53,934 nucleotides of DNA from Sciscionella sediminilitoris. GTDB lineage: Bacteria; Actinomycetota; Actinomycetes; Mycobacteriales; Pseudonocardiaceae. The first letter of the stretch is position 1. Every line of letters begins with the position of its first letter. The notes below the pieces were generated by a model. It worked only from the letters and a program-made list of their open reading frames with translations, was not told the DNA's origin and made no database searches. Where the stretch lies: contig NZ_JALM01000006.1 of the NCBI RefSeq assembly GCF_000737195.2, forward strand, positions 1 to 53,934, read 5' to 3'. The translations under genes and the position numbers were made by a program. Shown piece after piece: positions 32,813 to 40,817 of this stretch.

Positions 32813-33541
32813 GTGACTGAGCACCTCGAGGTTCCCATCGCCGGGGCGGCGCTGCTGCGCCCGGTCCGCGCGGGCAACGCCTTCGAGGAGACCGTGGAGC
32901 GGGTGCTCCAGGCGATCCGGCTCGGGGTGCTGGGCCCGGGGGACCGGCTGCCCGCCGAACGGGAACTGGCCGCGCGCCTCGCGGTCTCCCGGGCGACGCT
33001 GCGGGAAGCGCTGCACGCGCTCGCCGAGGCCGGATACGTGGAATCGCGCCGCGGCCGTTATGGCGGCACCTTCGTCACCGGGACCGAACCGGAAACGGGG
33101 GCGGCGGAGCAGCAGGGCACCGAGGACTCCGTGGAGGACGTGCTGGTGCTGCGCGGGGTACTGGAACCGGGTGCGGCCGCGGCAGCCGCGGAGACGGAGC
33201 TCACCGAGCAGGCGCGGGAACACCTGCGGTCCCAGCTGAGCGCGAGTTCGGGAAGCGCCCTCGAGGAGTACCGCCGCAAGGATTCCCGGCTGCATCTGGC
33301 GATCGCCGAGGTCACCGGTTCGGCCTCGCTGACCGCCGCGGTCGCGGATGTGCGGTCCCGGGTCAACGGGTTGCTCGACCGGATCCCGTTGCTCGAGCCG
33401 AATCTGGCGCACTCCGATGAGCAGCACGAGCGGGTCGTCGGCGCGATCCTGGACGGTGATCCGGAGGCCGCGCGGGTGGCGATGGCCGAGCATCTCGCGG
33501 GCACCGCGGCGCTGCTGCGCGGCTTCCTCTCCGGTACCTGA
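32813..33541 (+). CDS. FadR-family (GntR superfamily) transcriptional regulator
   Basis: 242 residues. The N-terminal winged helix contains GDRLPAERELAARLAVSRATLREALHAL, the GntR signature, and the wing RRGRYGGTFV. The C-terminal FCD ligand domain has the His/Asp set that usually binds a metal: DSRLHLAI, HSDEQHERV and AMAEHL. It probably represses an amine or amino-acid catabolic operon and is released by a small acid. It sits directly after sdaA, so it is a candidate controller of the glnA4 or permease promoter. No operator match can be proven from sequence alone. Confidence 0.88.
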   Translation: MTEHLEVPIAGAALLRPVRAGNAFEETVERVLQAIRLGVLGPGDRLPAERELAARLAVSRATLREALHALAEAGYVESRRGRYGGTFVTGTEPETGAAEQQGTEDSVEDVLVLRGVLEPGAAAAAAETELTEQAREHLRSQLSASSGSALEEYRRKDSRLHLAIAEVTGSASLTAAVADVRSRVNGLLDRIPLLEPNLAHSDEQHERVVGAILDGDPEAARVAMAEHLAGTAALLRGFLSGT

Positions 33542-33575
33542 TTGGGGCGAATCCGGCCCGCTACTTCACGGCCCC

Positions 33576-33581
33576 TACACT
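33576..33581 (+). promoter_or_regulatory. -10 element TACACT upstream of the PpgS-like gene
   Basis: TACACT lies 65 bases before the GTG at 33647; no clear -35. The leader contains GGAGGA ahead of the start. Confidence 0.35.
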
Positions 33582-33646
33582 GTGTCATCGGCTCGCGGGG
33601 TGCGTTCCGTGACAGGCCAGCCTTGAGATGACCGGAGGACAGACGG

Positions 33647-34342
33647 GTGAGTGAACGGGCGGATGTCTGGATGGTCATCCCGGTGTTCAATGAGGGTCAG
33701 GTCATCGCCGAGGTGGTCCGCGAGGCCAGGCGCACCTTCCCCAACATCGTCTGCGTGGACGACGGCAGCCGGGACAACTCGGCGAGCGAGATCCACGCGG
33801 CCGGGGCACACCTGGTGCGCCATCCGGTGAACCTCGGCCAGGGCGCCGCGCTGCAGACCGGCATCGAGTACGCCCGGGCCCAGCCGGGCGCCGAATACTT
33901 CGTCACCTTCGACGCGGACGGCCAGCACCAGGTCGAGGATGTGCTCCGGATGCTGCACCGGCTGCGCACCGAGGAGATCGACATCGTGGTGGGCACCCGC
34001 TTCGGCAAATCGGCCGACACCAGCCACATTCCCTGGCTCAAGCGATTCGTGCTGCGCACCGTGGTGCTGCTGTCCCCGCGTACCCGCAGGCTCGGGCTCT
34101 CCGACGCGCACAACGGGCTGCGTGCCTTCAACCGCAAGGTCGCCTGGGACATCAACATCCGGCTCAACGGCATGGGGCACGCCTCCGAACTCGTGCACAT
34201 GATGGATGTGCACCGCTGGCGGGTCGCCGAGGAACCCGTGACCATCCTCTACACGGCGTACTCCATGTCGAAGGGCCAGTCCCTGTTCAACGGGGTCAAC
34301 ATCGTGTGGGATAGCGTGCTCAAGACCGGACCTAGGCGGTGA
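33647..34342 (+). CDS. GT2 polyprenyl-phosphate sugar synthase (PpgS/Rv3631-like)
   Basis: 231 residues, a compact GT-A domain. DDGS (38-41) binds the nucleotide and FDADGQHQ (88-95) the metal and sugar. It lacks membrane helices. M. tuberculosis Rv3631 (PpgS) makes polyprenyl-phosphate N-acetylgalactosamine for galactosamine decoration of arabinogalactan, with the membrane protein Rv3632 as partner, and the gene pair here is the same. The donor sugar is therefore probably UDP-GalNAc, but other hexosamines are possible. The GTG start follows GGAGGA. It overlaps the next gene by four bases. Confidence 0.85.
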   Translation: MSERADVWMVIPVFNEGQVIAEVVREARRTFPNIVCVDDGSRDNSASEIHAAGAHLVRHPVNLGQGAALQTGIEYARAQPGAEYFVTFDADGQHQVEDVLRMLHRLRTEEIDIVVGTRFGKSADTSHIPWLKRFVLRTVVLLSPRTRRLGLSDAHNGLRAFNRKVAWDINIRLNGMGHASELVHMMDVHRWRVAEEPVTILYTAYSMSKGQSLFNGVNIVWDSVLKTGPRR

Positions 34343-34722
34343 AACCGACCATGATCGTGATTCAGATCCTGCTCATCCTCGCGGTGCTCCTCGGCCTGTT
34401 GCTCTTCCTGCGCCACCACGGCAAGAGCAAGACGGCGGCAAGCGTGAAGGTCGGCTTCGCACTGTTCCTGATCTTCGCGGTGATCGCGGTGCTCGACCCG
34501 AACCTGCTCACCGATGTGGCGCACTTCGTCGGCGTCGGCCGGGGCACCGACCTGGTGCTCTACGCGTTCATCGTGGCGTTCGGATTCGCGACCATCAACA
34601 CCTATCTGCGGTTCAAGGAACTGGAGTTCCGCTACGCCAAACTGGTGCGCGCGGTGGCCATCCAGAACCGCCAGCTGCCCGAGGACGGCGAGGGAGAACC
34701 GGAGCCGGAGCAGCGCTCCTGA
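34339..34722 (+). CDS. DUF2304 membrane protein (Rv3632-like), partner of the PpgS-like enzyme
   Basis: 127 residues. About three hydrophobic segments (6-24, 34-52 and 70-86) are followed by a cytoplasmic helix with RFKELEFRYAKLVRAVAIQNRQ and an acidic tail. This is the DUF2304 pattern. In mycobacteria the equivalent protein raises the activity of PpgS, presumably by anchoring it at the membrane. Start GTG at 34339, overlapping the stop of the upstream gene. Confidence 0.85.
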   Translation: MKPTMIVIQILLILAVLLGLLLFLRHHGKSKTAASVKVGFALFLIFAVIAVLDPNLLTDVAHFVGVGRGTDLVLYAFIVAFGFATINTYLRFKELEFRYAKLVRAVAIQNRQLPEDGEGEPEPEQRS

Positions 34723-34739
34723 CCCCGGTCGCCGCACGC

Positions 34740-35690
<951 letters not shown>

Positions 35691-35730
35691 TCAGAGAGCA
35701 CGCCTGGGAACCCGTGCCCTGCTGCGCTGC

Positions 35731-35776
35731 GACATTGGCGAAGTACCTTCGCGGACATCGGCGAAGTACCTTCGCG
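35731..35776. repeat. Tandem 23-base repeat with hairpin-forming cores
   Basis: Two copies (35731-35753 and 35754-35776) differ by a single T/C. Each contains the inverted repeat GCGAAG-TAC-CTTCGC. They lie in the 258-base intergenic region between the epimerase and GT2 genes. The pattern resembles short dispersed palindromic elements or a dimer-binding operator; nothing else of note was seen in this gap. Confidence 0.7.
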
Positions 35777-35930
35777 AGCCTGCGGGGCGATCCGCGGCGA
35801 AGGCGCGCAATCACCGCGGAACCCACTGCGGCACAATCCTCCGCCGTTGCCTCGGGCGCGGGGGTCCCGCGGGATGCCGAATCCACGCCGACTCCCGCTC
35901 GCGACGGGCGATGGCTCCCGGACGCGCTCC

Positions 35931-36845
35931 TCAGCGGTTCGTGACCGCGTGCCGCAGCAGCGTGCCGAGCACCGCGCGGTCCTTGCCGAGTGCCGCACCG
36001 GGTACCTGGGTGAGGGCGTGCAACCGGGAGCCGGAGTGCACCCGGGCCGCGCGGGCCGCCTTGCGCCAGCCGAGCGCGCCGAACCGCCGCGCGGTCTCCT
36101 GGAACAGCGCCCGCTCCTCGCGGAAGCGGTCCCCGTCGGTGGCCATCGTCGAGGACACGCTCGCCCCGTGTCTGCGGTACTTGAAACACGCCTCGGTCAG
36201 CACGAGCAGCCGCTCGCCCCGTTCGATCAGGTCCAGCTCGAGCGCGAGATCCTGGGTGGTGCGCAGATCGGAGCGGAACCCGATCGCCGTGATCGCCTCG
36301 GTGCGCCAGCTCAGCGAGGGGAAGTACAGCCAGTTCCCGCGCAGCAGGCTGGCCGCGAGCGGTTCCCCGCCGAGTACCAGTTCCTCGCGTACCCGCGGCG
36401 CGTAGATCCGGTGTTTGACCGCGTCGGCGAGCCCGGTCGCCGGTTCGCCGTGTTCGTCGATGACCTCGACGCCCGGCTGGATCATCCCGATGCCCTCGTG
36501 CCTCGCCGCCGCGGCGCGCACGGTGCGCACGTAGTTCGGCGCGAGCAGGTCGTCGGTGCCGAGCAGGGTCACCCGTTCGTACTCGGCCAGTTCGAGACAG
36601 CGCTGGAAGTTTCCGGTGACCCCCAGATTGCGCGGGTTGCGGAAGTAGCGGACCCGCTCATCGGCGAGCGAGTCGAACCACTCGGGAACCCCTTCGGCGT
36701 CCCCGTCGTCGACCACGGTCAGCCGCCAGCCGCCGGTGTCCTGGGCGAGCACGCTGTGCACCGCCTCGCGCATCAGGGCGACGTCGCCGTAGAACGGCAA
36801 CAGGATGTCGATCTCGGGTTGGTTCTCGCTCGTAAGCTCGCTCAT
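35931..36845 (-). CDS. GT2 family glycosyltransferase
   Basis: 304 residues (an ATG at 36854 adds three). LLPFYGDVALMREAVHSVLAQ opens the GT-A fold, VVDDGD and LLGTDDLL supply nucleotide and metal ligands, and YFRNPRNLGVTGNFQRCLELA is typical of cell-surface glycan transferases. The C-terminal third is basic and helical. Soluble or peripherally attached, using a nucleotide-sugar to extend an envelope glycan or glycolipid; acceptor and sugar unknown. The gene is divergent from etfBA. Two inverted repeats lie in its upstream region: a seven-base one (36861-36867 / 36883-36889) and TACCTG/CAGGTA (36892-36913). Confidence 0.82.
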   Translation of the reverse strand: MSELTSENQPEIDILLPFYGDVALMREAVHSVLAQDTGGWRLTVVDDGDAEGVPEWFDSLADERVRYFRNPRNLGVTGNFQRCLELAEYERVTLLGTDDLLAPNYVRTVRAAAARHEGIGMIQPGVEVIDEHGEPATGLADAVKHRIYAPRVREELVLGGEPLAASLLRGNWLYFPSLSWRTEAITAIGFRSDLRTTQDLALELDLIERGERLLVLTEACFKYRRHGASVSSTMATDGDRFREERALFQETARRFGALGWRKAARAARVHSGSRLHALTQVPGAALGKDRAVLGTLLRHAVTNR

Positions 36846-36891
36846 CGTGCCCATCCTGGCACCTCGCCGTATCGGTTCCGAAGCGAGGTAG

Positions 36892-36913
36892 TACCTGGAC
36901 GATGGTACAGGTA
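36892..36913. promoter_or_regulatory. Inverted repeat TACCTG...CAGGTA upstream of the GT2 gene
   Basis: Six-base arms (36892-36897 and 36908-36913) surround a 10-base spacer. The -10-like TACCAT of the minus strand (plus 36902-36907) lies between the arms, so a bound protein would block the GT2 promoter. Confidence 0.35.
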
Positions 36914-36966
36914 GTGTGGTGAGAACCATCACGGGATTCACGCGCCTGTGCTGGTTGCGCCGCCGC

Positions 36967-36980
36967 TACCGATAAGTAAC
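36967..36980. promoter_or_regulatory. Imperfect palindrome in the etfB leader region
   Basis: TACCGATAAGTAAC is roughly symmetric (TAC-N6-GTA core) and sits 109 bases upstream of the etfB start. TetR-type lipid regulators of actinobacteria often bind sites of this general shape. Weak evidence. Confidence 0.25.
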
Positions 36981-37088
36981 ATCAGCCTCGACCTGTGCAA
37001 ATCCGCATGTCATGGCAAGGTTTGCGCAATCGGGAAAGCAGCAAGAAACCAGCTAGGCCCATTTACACGAGGAGGTCGAGGCAGACCG

Positions 37089-37871
37089 ATGAACATCGTC
37101 GTCCTTGTCAAGCAGGTGCCGGACACCTATTCGGAGCGCAAACTCAGCGATGCCGACAGCACGCTCGACCGCGACTCCGCCGACGCCGTGCTCGACGAGA
37201 TCAATGAGAAGGCCGTCGAGCAGGCGCTGCAGATCAAGGAAGCCGGAGAGGGCGAGGTGACCGTGGTCTGCGTCGGCCCCGACCGGGCGACCGACGCGAT
37301 CCGCAAGGCGCTCTCCATGGGCGCGGACAAGGCCGTGCACGTCTGCGACGACGCCCTGCACGGTTCCGACGTGCTCGCCACGGCCAAGGTGATCGCCGCG
37401 GCGATCGGCAAGGGCGACGCGCCCGACCTGGTGCTGGCGGGCAACGAGGCGACCGACGGCGGTGGCGGGGCGATCCCGGCCATCCTGTCCGAGCTGCTCG
37501 GCCTTCCGCAGCTGACGCACGCCCGCGAGGTCAGCATCGAGGGCCAGACGGTCAAGGCCACCCGGGAGACCGACGAGGGCCTGACCTACCTCGAGGCGAA
37601 CCTGCCCGCGATCGTCTCGGTCGCGGAGAAGATCAACGAGCCGCGGTACCCCTCCTTCAAGGGCATCATGGCCGCGAAGAAGAAGCCGGTCGAGACGCTC
37701 ACCGTGGCCGACCTCGGGGTCGACGCCGGTGAGGTCGGCCTGGGCAACGCCTGGTCCACGGTCACCGAGGCCGCGCCGAAGCCCCCGCGCGCCGCGGGGC
37801 AGAAGGCCGAGGACGAGGGCGACGGCGGCACCAAGATCGCCGAGTACCTGGTCGCGCAGAAGCTGATCTGA
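37089..37871 (+). CDS. etfB: Electron transfer flavoprotein beta subunit (FixA)
   Basis: 260 residues. The ETF-beta domain opens with NIVVLVKQVPDTYSERK, has the AMP-binding loop VLAGNEATDGGGGAIPAILSE (about 118-138) and ends with a basic/acidic tail leading to KIAEYLVAQKLI, the arm that wraps around the alpha subunit. With EtfA it accepts electrons from acyl-CoA dehydrogenases and passes them to an ETF:quinone oxidoreductase. Start at 37089 is marked by GAGG elements; a longer ORF upstream lacks support. The pair corresponds to M. tuberculosis Rv3029c/Rv3028c. Confidence 0.95.
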   Translation: MNIVVLVKQVPDTYSERKLSDADSTLDRDSADAVLDEINEKAVEQALQIKEAGEGEVTVVCVGPDRATDAIRKALSMGADKAVHVCDDALHGSDVLATAKVIAAAIGKGDAPDLVLAGNEATDGGGGAIPAILSELLGLPQLTHAREVSIEGQTVKATRETDEGLTYLEANLPAIVSVAEKINEPRYPSFKGIMAAKKKPVETLTVADLGVDAGEVGLGNAWSTVTEAAPKPPRAAGQKAEDEGDGGTKIAEYLVAQKLI

Positions 37872-37905
37872 GCAACCCCGACGAGACGGAAGAAAGAGGA
37901 GAACA

Positions 37906-38865
37906 ATGGCAGAAGTACTTGTGCTCGTCGACCACCTCGACGGGGAAGCCAAGAAGTCGACCTTTGAACTGCTCACCGCCGCACGCCGGATCGGGGAGCC
38001 CTCCGCGGTCGTGGTCGGCGCCGCGGGTTCGGCGGCCAAGCTGAAGGACTCGCTCGCCGGATACGGAGCCGCCAAGGTGTACGCGGCCGAGTCCGAGGAC
38101 GCGGGCACCTACCTGGTCACCCCCGAGGTGAACGCCCTGGTCGCGGTGGCCGAGCAGGCCTCGCCCGCAGCGGTGCTCGTGCCCGCCACGGCGCGCGGCA
38201 AGGAGATCGCCGCCCGGGTCGCGGTGCGGCTGGGCTCCGGTCTGCTCGTGGACGCGGTCGACGTCGCCGAGGACGGCAGCGTCACCCAGTCCATCTTCGG
38301 TGGCGGCTTCATCGTCAAGTCCAAGGCGAGCAAGGGTGCCCCGGTGATCAGCCTGCGCGCGGGCTCGGTCGAGCCGGAGCAGGCCAGCGGTGCCGCGGCG
38401 GAGGAGACCGTCTCGGCGCCCGCGGTGGACGCCGCGAAGTCGGCCAAGATCACCGGTAACGAGCCGATCGTCGGCGGGGACCGCCCGGAGCTCACCGAGG
38501 CCTCGGTCGTGGTCTCCGGTGGCCGCGGTGTCGGCTCCGCCGAGCAGTTCGAGGTCGTCGAGAAGCTGGCCGACTCGCTCGGCGCGGCCGTCGGTGCCTC
38601 CCGTGCCGCGGTCGACTCCGGTTACTACCCGCAACAGTTCCAGGTGGGCCAGACCGGGAAGACCGTGTCCCCGCAGCTGTACATCGCGCTCGGTATCTCC
38701 GGGGCGATCCAGCACCGGGCCGGGATGCAGACCTCGAAGACGATCGTCGCGGTCAACAAGGACCCGGAGGCACCGATCTTCGAGATCACCGACTACGGCA
38801 TCGTCGGGGACCTGTTCAACGTGGCCCCGCAGCTCACCTCCGAGGTGCAGGGCCGCAAGGGCTGA
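37906..38865 (+). CDS. etfA: Electron transfer flavoprotein alpha subunit (FixB)
   Basis: 319 residues. The C-terminal FAD domain is clear: [61 protein letters not shown] and [24 protein letters not shown] bound here carries electrons from dehydrogenases. AGAGGAGAAC precedes the ATG, 34 bases after etfB. A 21-base-pair hairpin terminates transcription 26 bases downstream. Confidence 0.96.
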   Translation: MAEVLVLVDHLDGEAKKSTFELLTAARRIGEPSAVVVGAAGSAAKLKDSLAGYGAAKVYAAESEDAGTYLVTPEVNALVAVAEQASPAAVLVPATARGKEIAARVAVRLGSGLLVDAVDVAEDGSVTQSIFGGGFIVKSKASKGAPVISLRAGSVEPEQASGAAAEETVSAPAVDAAKSAKITGNEPIVGGDRPELTEASVVVSGGRGVGSAEQFEVVEKLADSLGAAVGASRAAVDSGYYPQQFQVGQTGKTVSPQLYIALGISGAIQHRAGMQTSKTIVAVNKDPEAPIFEITDYGIVGDLFNVAPQLTSEVQGRKG

Positions 38866-38891
38866 TCATTCAGGGGTAGCCCAGAGGACTG

Positions 38892-38938
38892 AAACATCGC
38901 GGGCCCGGTGCGTATTTCGCACCGGGCCCGCGATGTTT
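38892..38938 (+). terminator. Very strong intrinsic terminator after etfBA
   Basis: A perfect 21-base stem (38892-38912 with 38918-38938) has a five-base TATTT loop. The right arm ends in GTTT followed by GT. The stem is long for an intrinsic terminator and essentially symmetric, so it could work in both directions. Confidence 0.85.
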
Positions 38939-39077
38939 GTGGGAAGGTTCACCACCCCAGTGGAACAGGTCATACTGCGCCCGGGTTCCCCATGGATACC
39001 AAGAGTTTCCTGTATGTTTGCGTGTGAGGTCACGGTAAAGCGTGGCGTCGGAAAATGGCATCGAGTAGACAGAGCTT

Positions 39078-39860
39078 ATGACTTCCTCAGAACTGTTGGC
39101 GAGCACGCCCGCGAGCGCGGCGAGCGGCCAGTACTCACTGTTGGTGACGAGGGACCCGGACGAGGTACGTGCGGCACAGCGGCTGCGCTACGACGTTTTC
39201 GCGGGGGAAATGGGGGCGACTCTTCCTACCGAGGAACCCGGCATCGATATCGATCCGTTCGACGAATTCTGCGACCACATCGTGGCGCGGGACGATTCGA
39301 CCGGCGCGATCGTCGGCACCTACCGGATGCTCTCACCCGCGCGGGCCCGCGAGGCCGGGAAACTGTACTCGGACACCGAATTCGACCTGAGCAACCTGGA
39401 CGCGCTCCGCGACGAGATGGTGGAGGTCGGCCGGTCCTGCGTCGCGCCTGGTCATCGCAACGGGGCCGTGATGAGCCTGGTCTGGGCCGGGATCGCCAAG
39501 TACCTGCTCAGCGCGGGCGGGAAATACCTCGTCGGCTGCAGCTCGGTGCCGGTCGCCGACGGTGGCGCGGAAGCGGCGGGCGTCTGGGACATCGTCTCGG
39601 CCAAGCACTACGCGCCCGAGCCCTACCGGGTTCAACCGCTGCACCCGTTCGATGTGGACAACGCGCCCCGGCCGACAAGGGGGCGGATTCCCCCGCTGCT
39701 TCGCGGATATCTCCGGCTCGGCGCCTGGGTCTGCGGGCCGCCGATGCTCGACGCGGAATTCGGCGTCGCCGATTTCTTCATCCTGTTCTCGATGGACAAC
39801 GTCGACCATCGCTATGTCCGGTTCTTCCTCGGTGATCAGCTTGGGGACCAGAGCGCATGA
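39078..39860 (+). CDS. GNAT/OlsB-like N-acyltransferase (Rv3027c-like)
   Basis: 260 residues. The Acetyltransf_5 type of GNAT fold (hemolysin/OlsB-like) is shown by AAQRLRYDVFAGEMGA (32-47), FDEFCDHIVARD, IVGTYRMLS and EVGRSCVAPGHRNGAVMSLVWAGIAKYLL, with GCSSVP near 154. OlsB adds a fatty acyl chain to ornithine in ornithine-lipid synthesis, and OlsA, an acyltransferase like the next gene product, adds the second chain. The adjacent PlsC-type gene overlaps by four bases, so an ornithine-lipid or similar acyl-amino-acid lipid is plausible though unproven. M. tuberculosis has Rv3027c here. Confidence 0.82.
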   Translation: MTSSELLASTPASAASGQYSLLVTRDPDEVRAAQRLRYDVFAGEMGATLPTEEPGIDIDPFDEFCDHIVARDDSTGAIVGTYRMLSPARAREAGKLYSDTEFDLSNLDALRDEMVEVGRSCVAPGHRNGAVMSLVWAGIAKYLLSAGGKYLVGCSSVPVADGGAEAAGVWDIVSAKHYAPEPYRVQPLHPFDVDNAPRPTRGRIPPLLRGYLRLGAWVCGPPMLDAEFGVADFFILFSMDNVDHRYVRFFLGDQLGDQSA

Positions 39861-40771
39861 TCAACCCATACCTGCCTGTCGCGCCGTGCGGCTCCGGGTG
39901 TGTCGCGGGTAAACCGGCAACCGTTTCCTGGTTGCGGGTGACCGCCCGGTTCATCGTCGTCATCGGCATGCTCCTGCTCGCGCTCTGCACCTCGCCGGTG
40001 CTGTTCGTGCTGCGTGGGCGCCCGCGGCAGCGCTACGTGAAATGGCTCTTCGGCAGGCTCATCTCCGCGTTCGGCGCGCGTCTGGAGGTCCACGGCGCCA
40101 CGGCCTTCGGTTCCGACTTCGGCGCGAACCCCGGCCAGGGCGAGCGGGACGACGCCAGCTACGAGAAGCGCGGCGCCCTCGTGGTCAACAACCACGTCTC
40201 CTGGCTGGACGTCGTCGCGGTCAACGCGGTGCACCCGATGCGCGCGCTCGGCAAGAGCGAGATCGCCCGCTGGCCGGTGATCGGCTGGCTGGCGAAGGTC
40301 GCCGGCACCATCTTCCTGCGCCGGGACGAACTGTCGACGCTGCCGGGCACCATCGCCGAGGTCACGAAGGCACTCCGGGCCGGATCGCTGATCAGCGTCA
40401 CCCCCGAGGCGACGACCTGGTGCGGGCTCGCCTCCGGGCACTTCCGCCCGGCGACCTTCCAGGCCGCCATCGACGGCGGGGTTCCGGTACTGCCGATCGC
40501 CATCCGTTACCGGCTCGAGGACGGCACCCCCACCACCTGGCCCGCGTTCATCGGGGACGACACGCTGCTCGACTCCATGCTGCGCACCGGGCGGCTGCGC
40601 GGGCTCGTCGTGGAACTGCACGTGCTGGACGAGATCGCCCCCGGCCGCGCCGCCGATCGGCGCGAGCTCGCCGCGATCACCGAGCGGGCCATGCGCGCGG
40701 TGCTGGACGACGGCCGCGCGGAGATCCCGATGGCCAGGCAGCACCCCGTCAAGGAGCTCCGCCCGGAGTAA
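39857..40771 (+). CDS. 1-acyl-glycerol-phosphate acyltransferase-type protein (PlsC/OlsA-like, Rv3026c)
   Basis: 304 residues. One hydrophobic segment near 32-52 anchors it to the membrane. The catalytic HX4D box is NNHVSWLDVVAVN (about 111-123), the second motif includes GTIFLRRDELSTL, and the third, VTPEATTW (about 178-185), stands for the usual FPEGT. It transfers an acyl group from acyl-CoA or acyl-ACP to a lyso-lipid. With the GNAT protein upstream (ATGA overlap) it could make a diacylated amino-acid lipid. The ortholog Rv3026c has the same neighbours. Confidence 0.88.
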   Translation: MINPYLPVAPCGSGCVAGKPATVSWLRVTARFIVVIGMLLLALCTSPVLFVLRGRPRQRYVKWLFGRLISAFGARLEVHGATAFGSDFGANPGQGERDDASYEKRGALVVNNHVSWLDVVAVNAVHPMRALGKSEIARWPVIGWLAKVAGTIFLRRDELSTLPGTIAEVTKALRAGSLISVTPEATTWCGLASGHFRPATFQAAIDGGVPVLPIAIRYRLEDGTPTTWPAFIGDDTLLDSMLRTGRLRGLVVELHVLDEIAPGRAADRRELAAITERAMRAVLDDGRAEIPMARQHPVKELRPE

Positions 40772-40817
40772 TCCCGGACTGGACCTCCAGCGCTGTCGAG
40801 GTCGCAAGGTGGGTGCC

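Noticed and set aside
35731-35776. Start of a CRISPR array
   Set aside because: The two 23-base copies are directly adjacent with no spacer, and no further copies follow.
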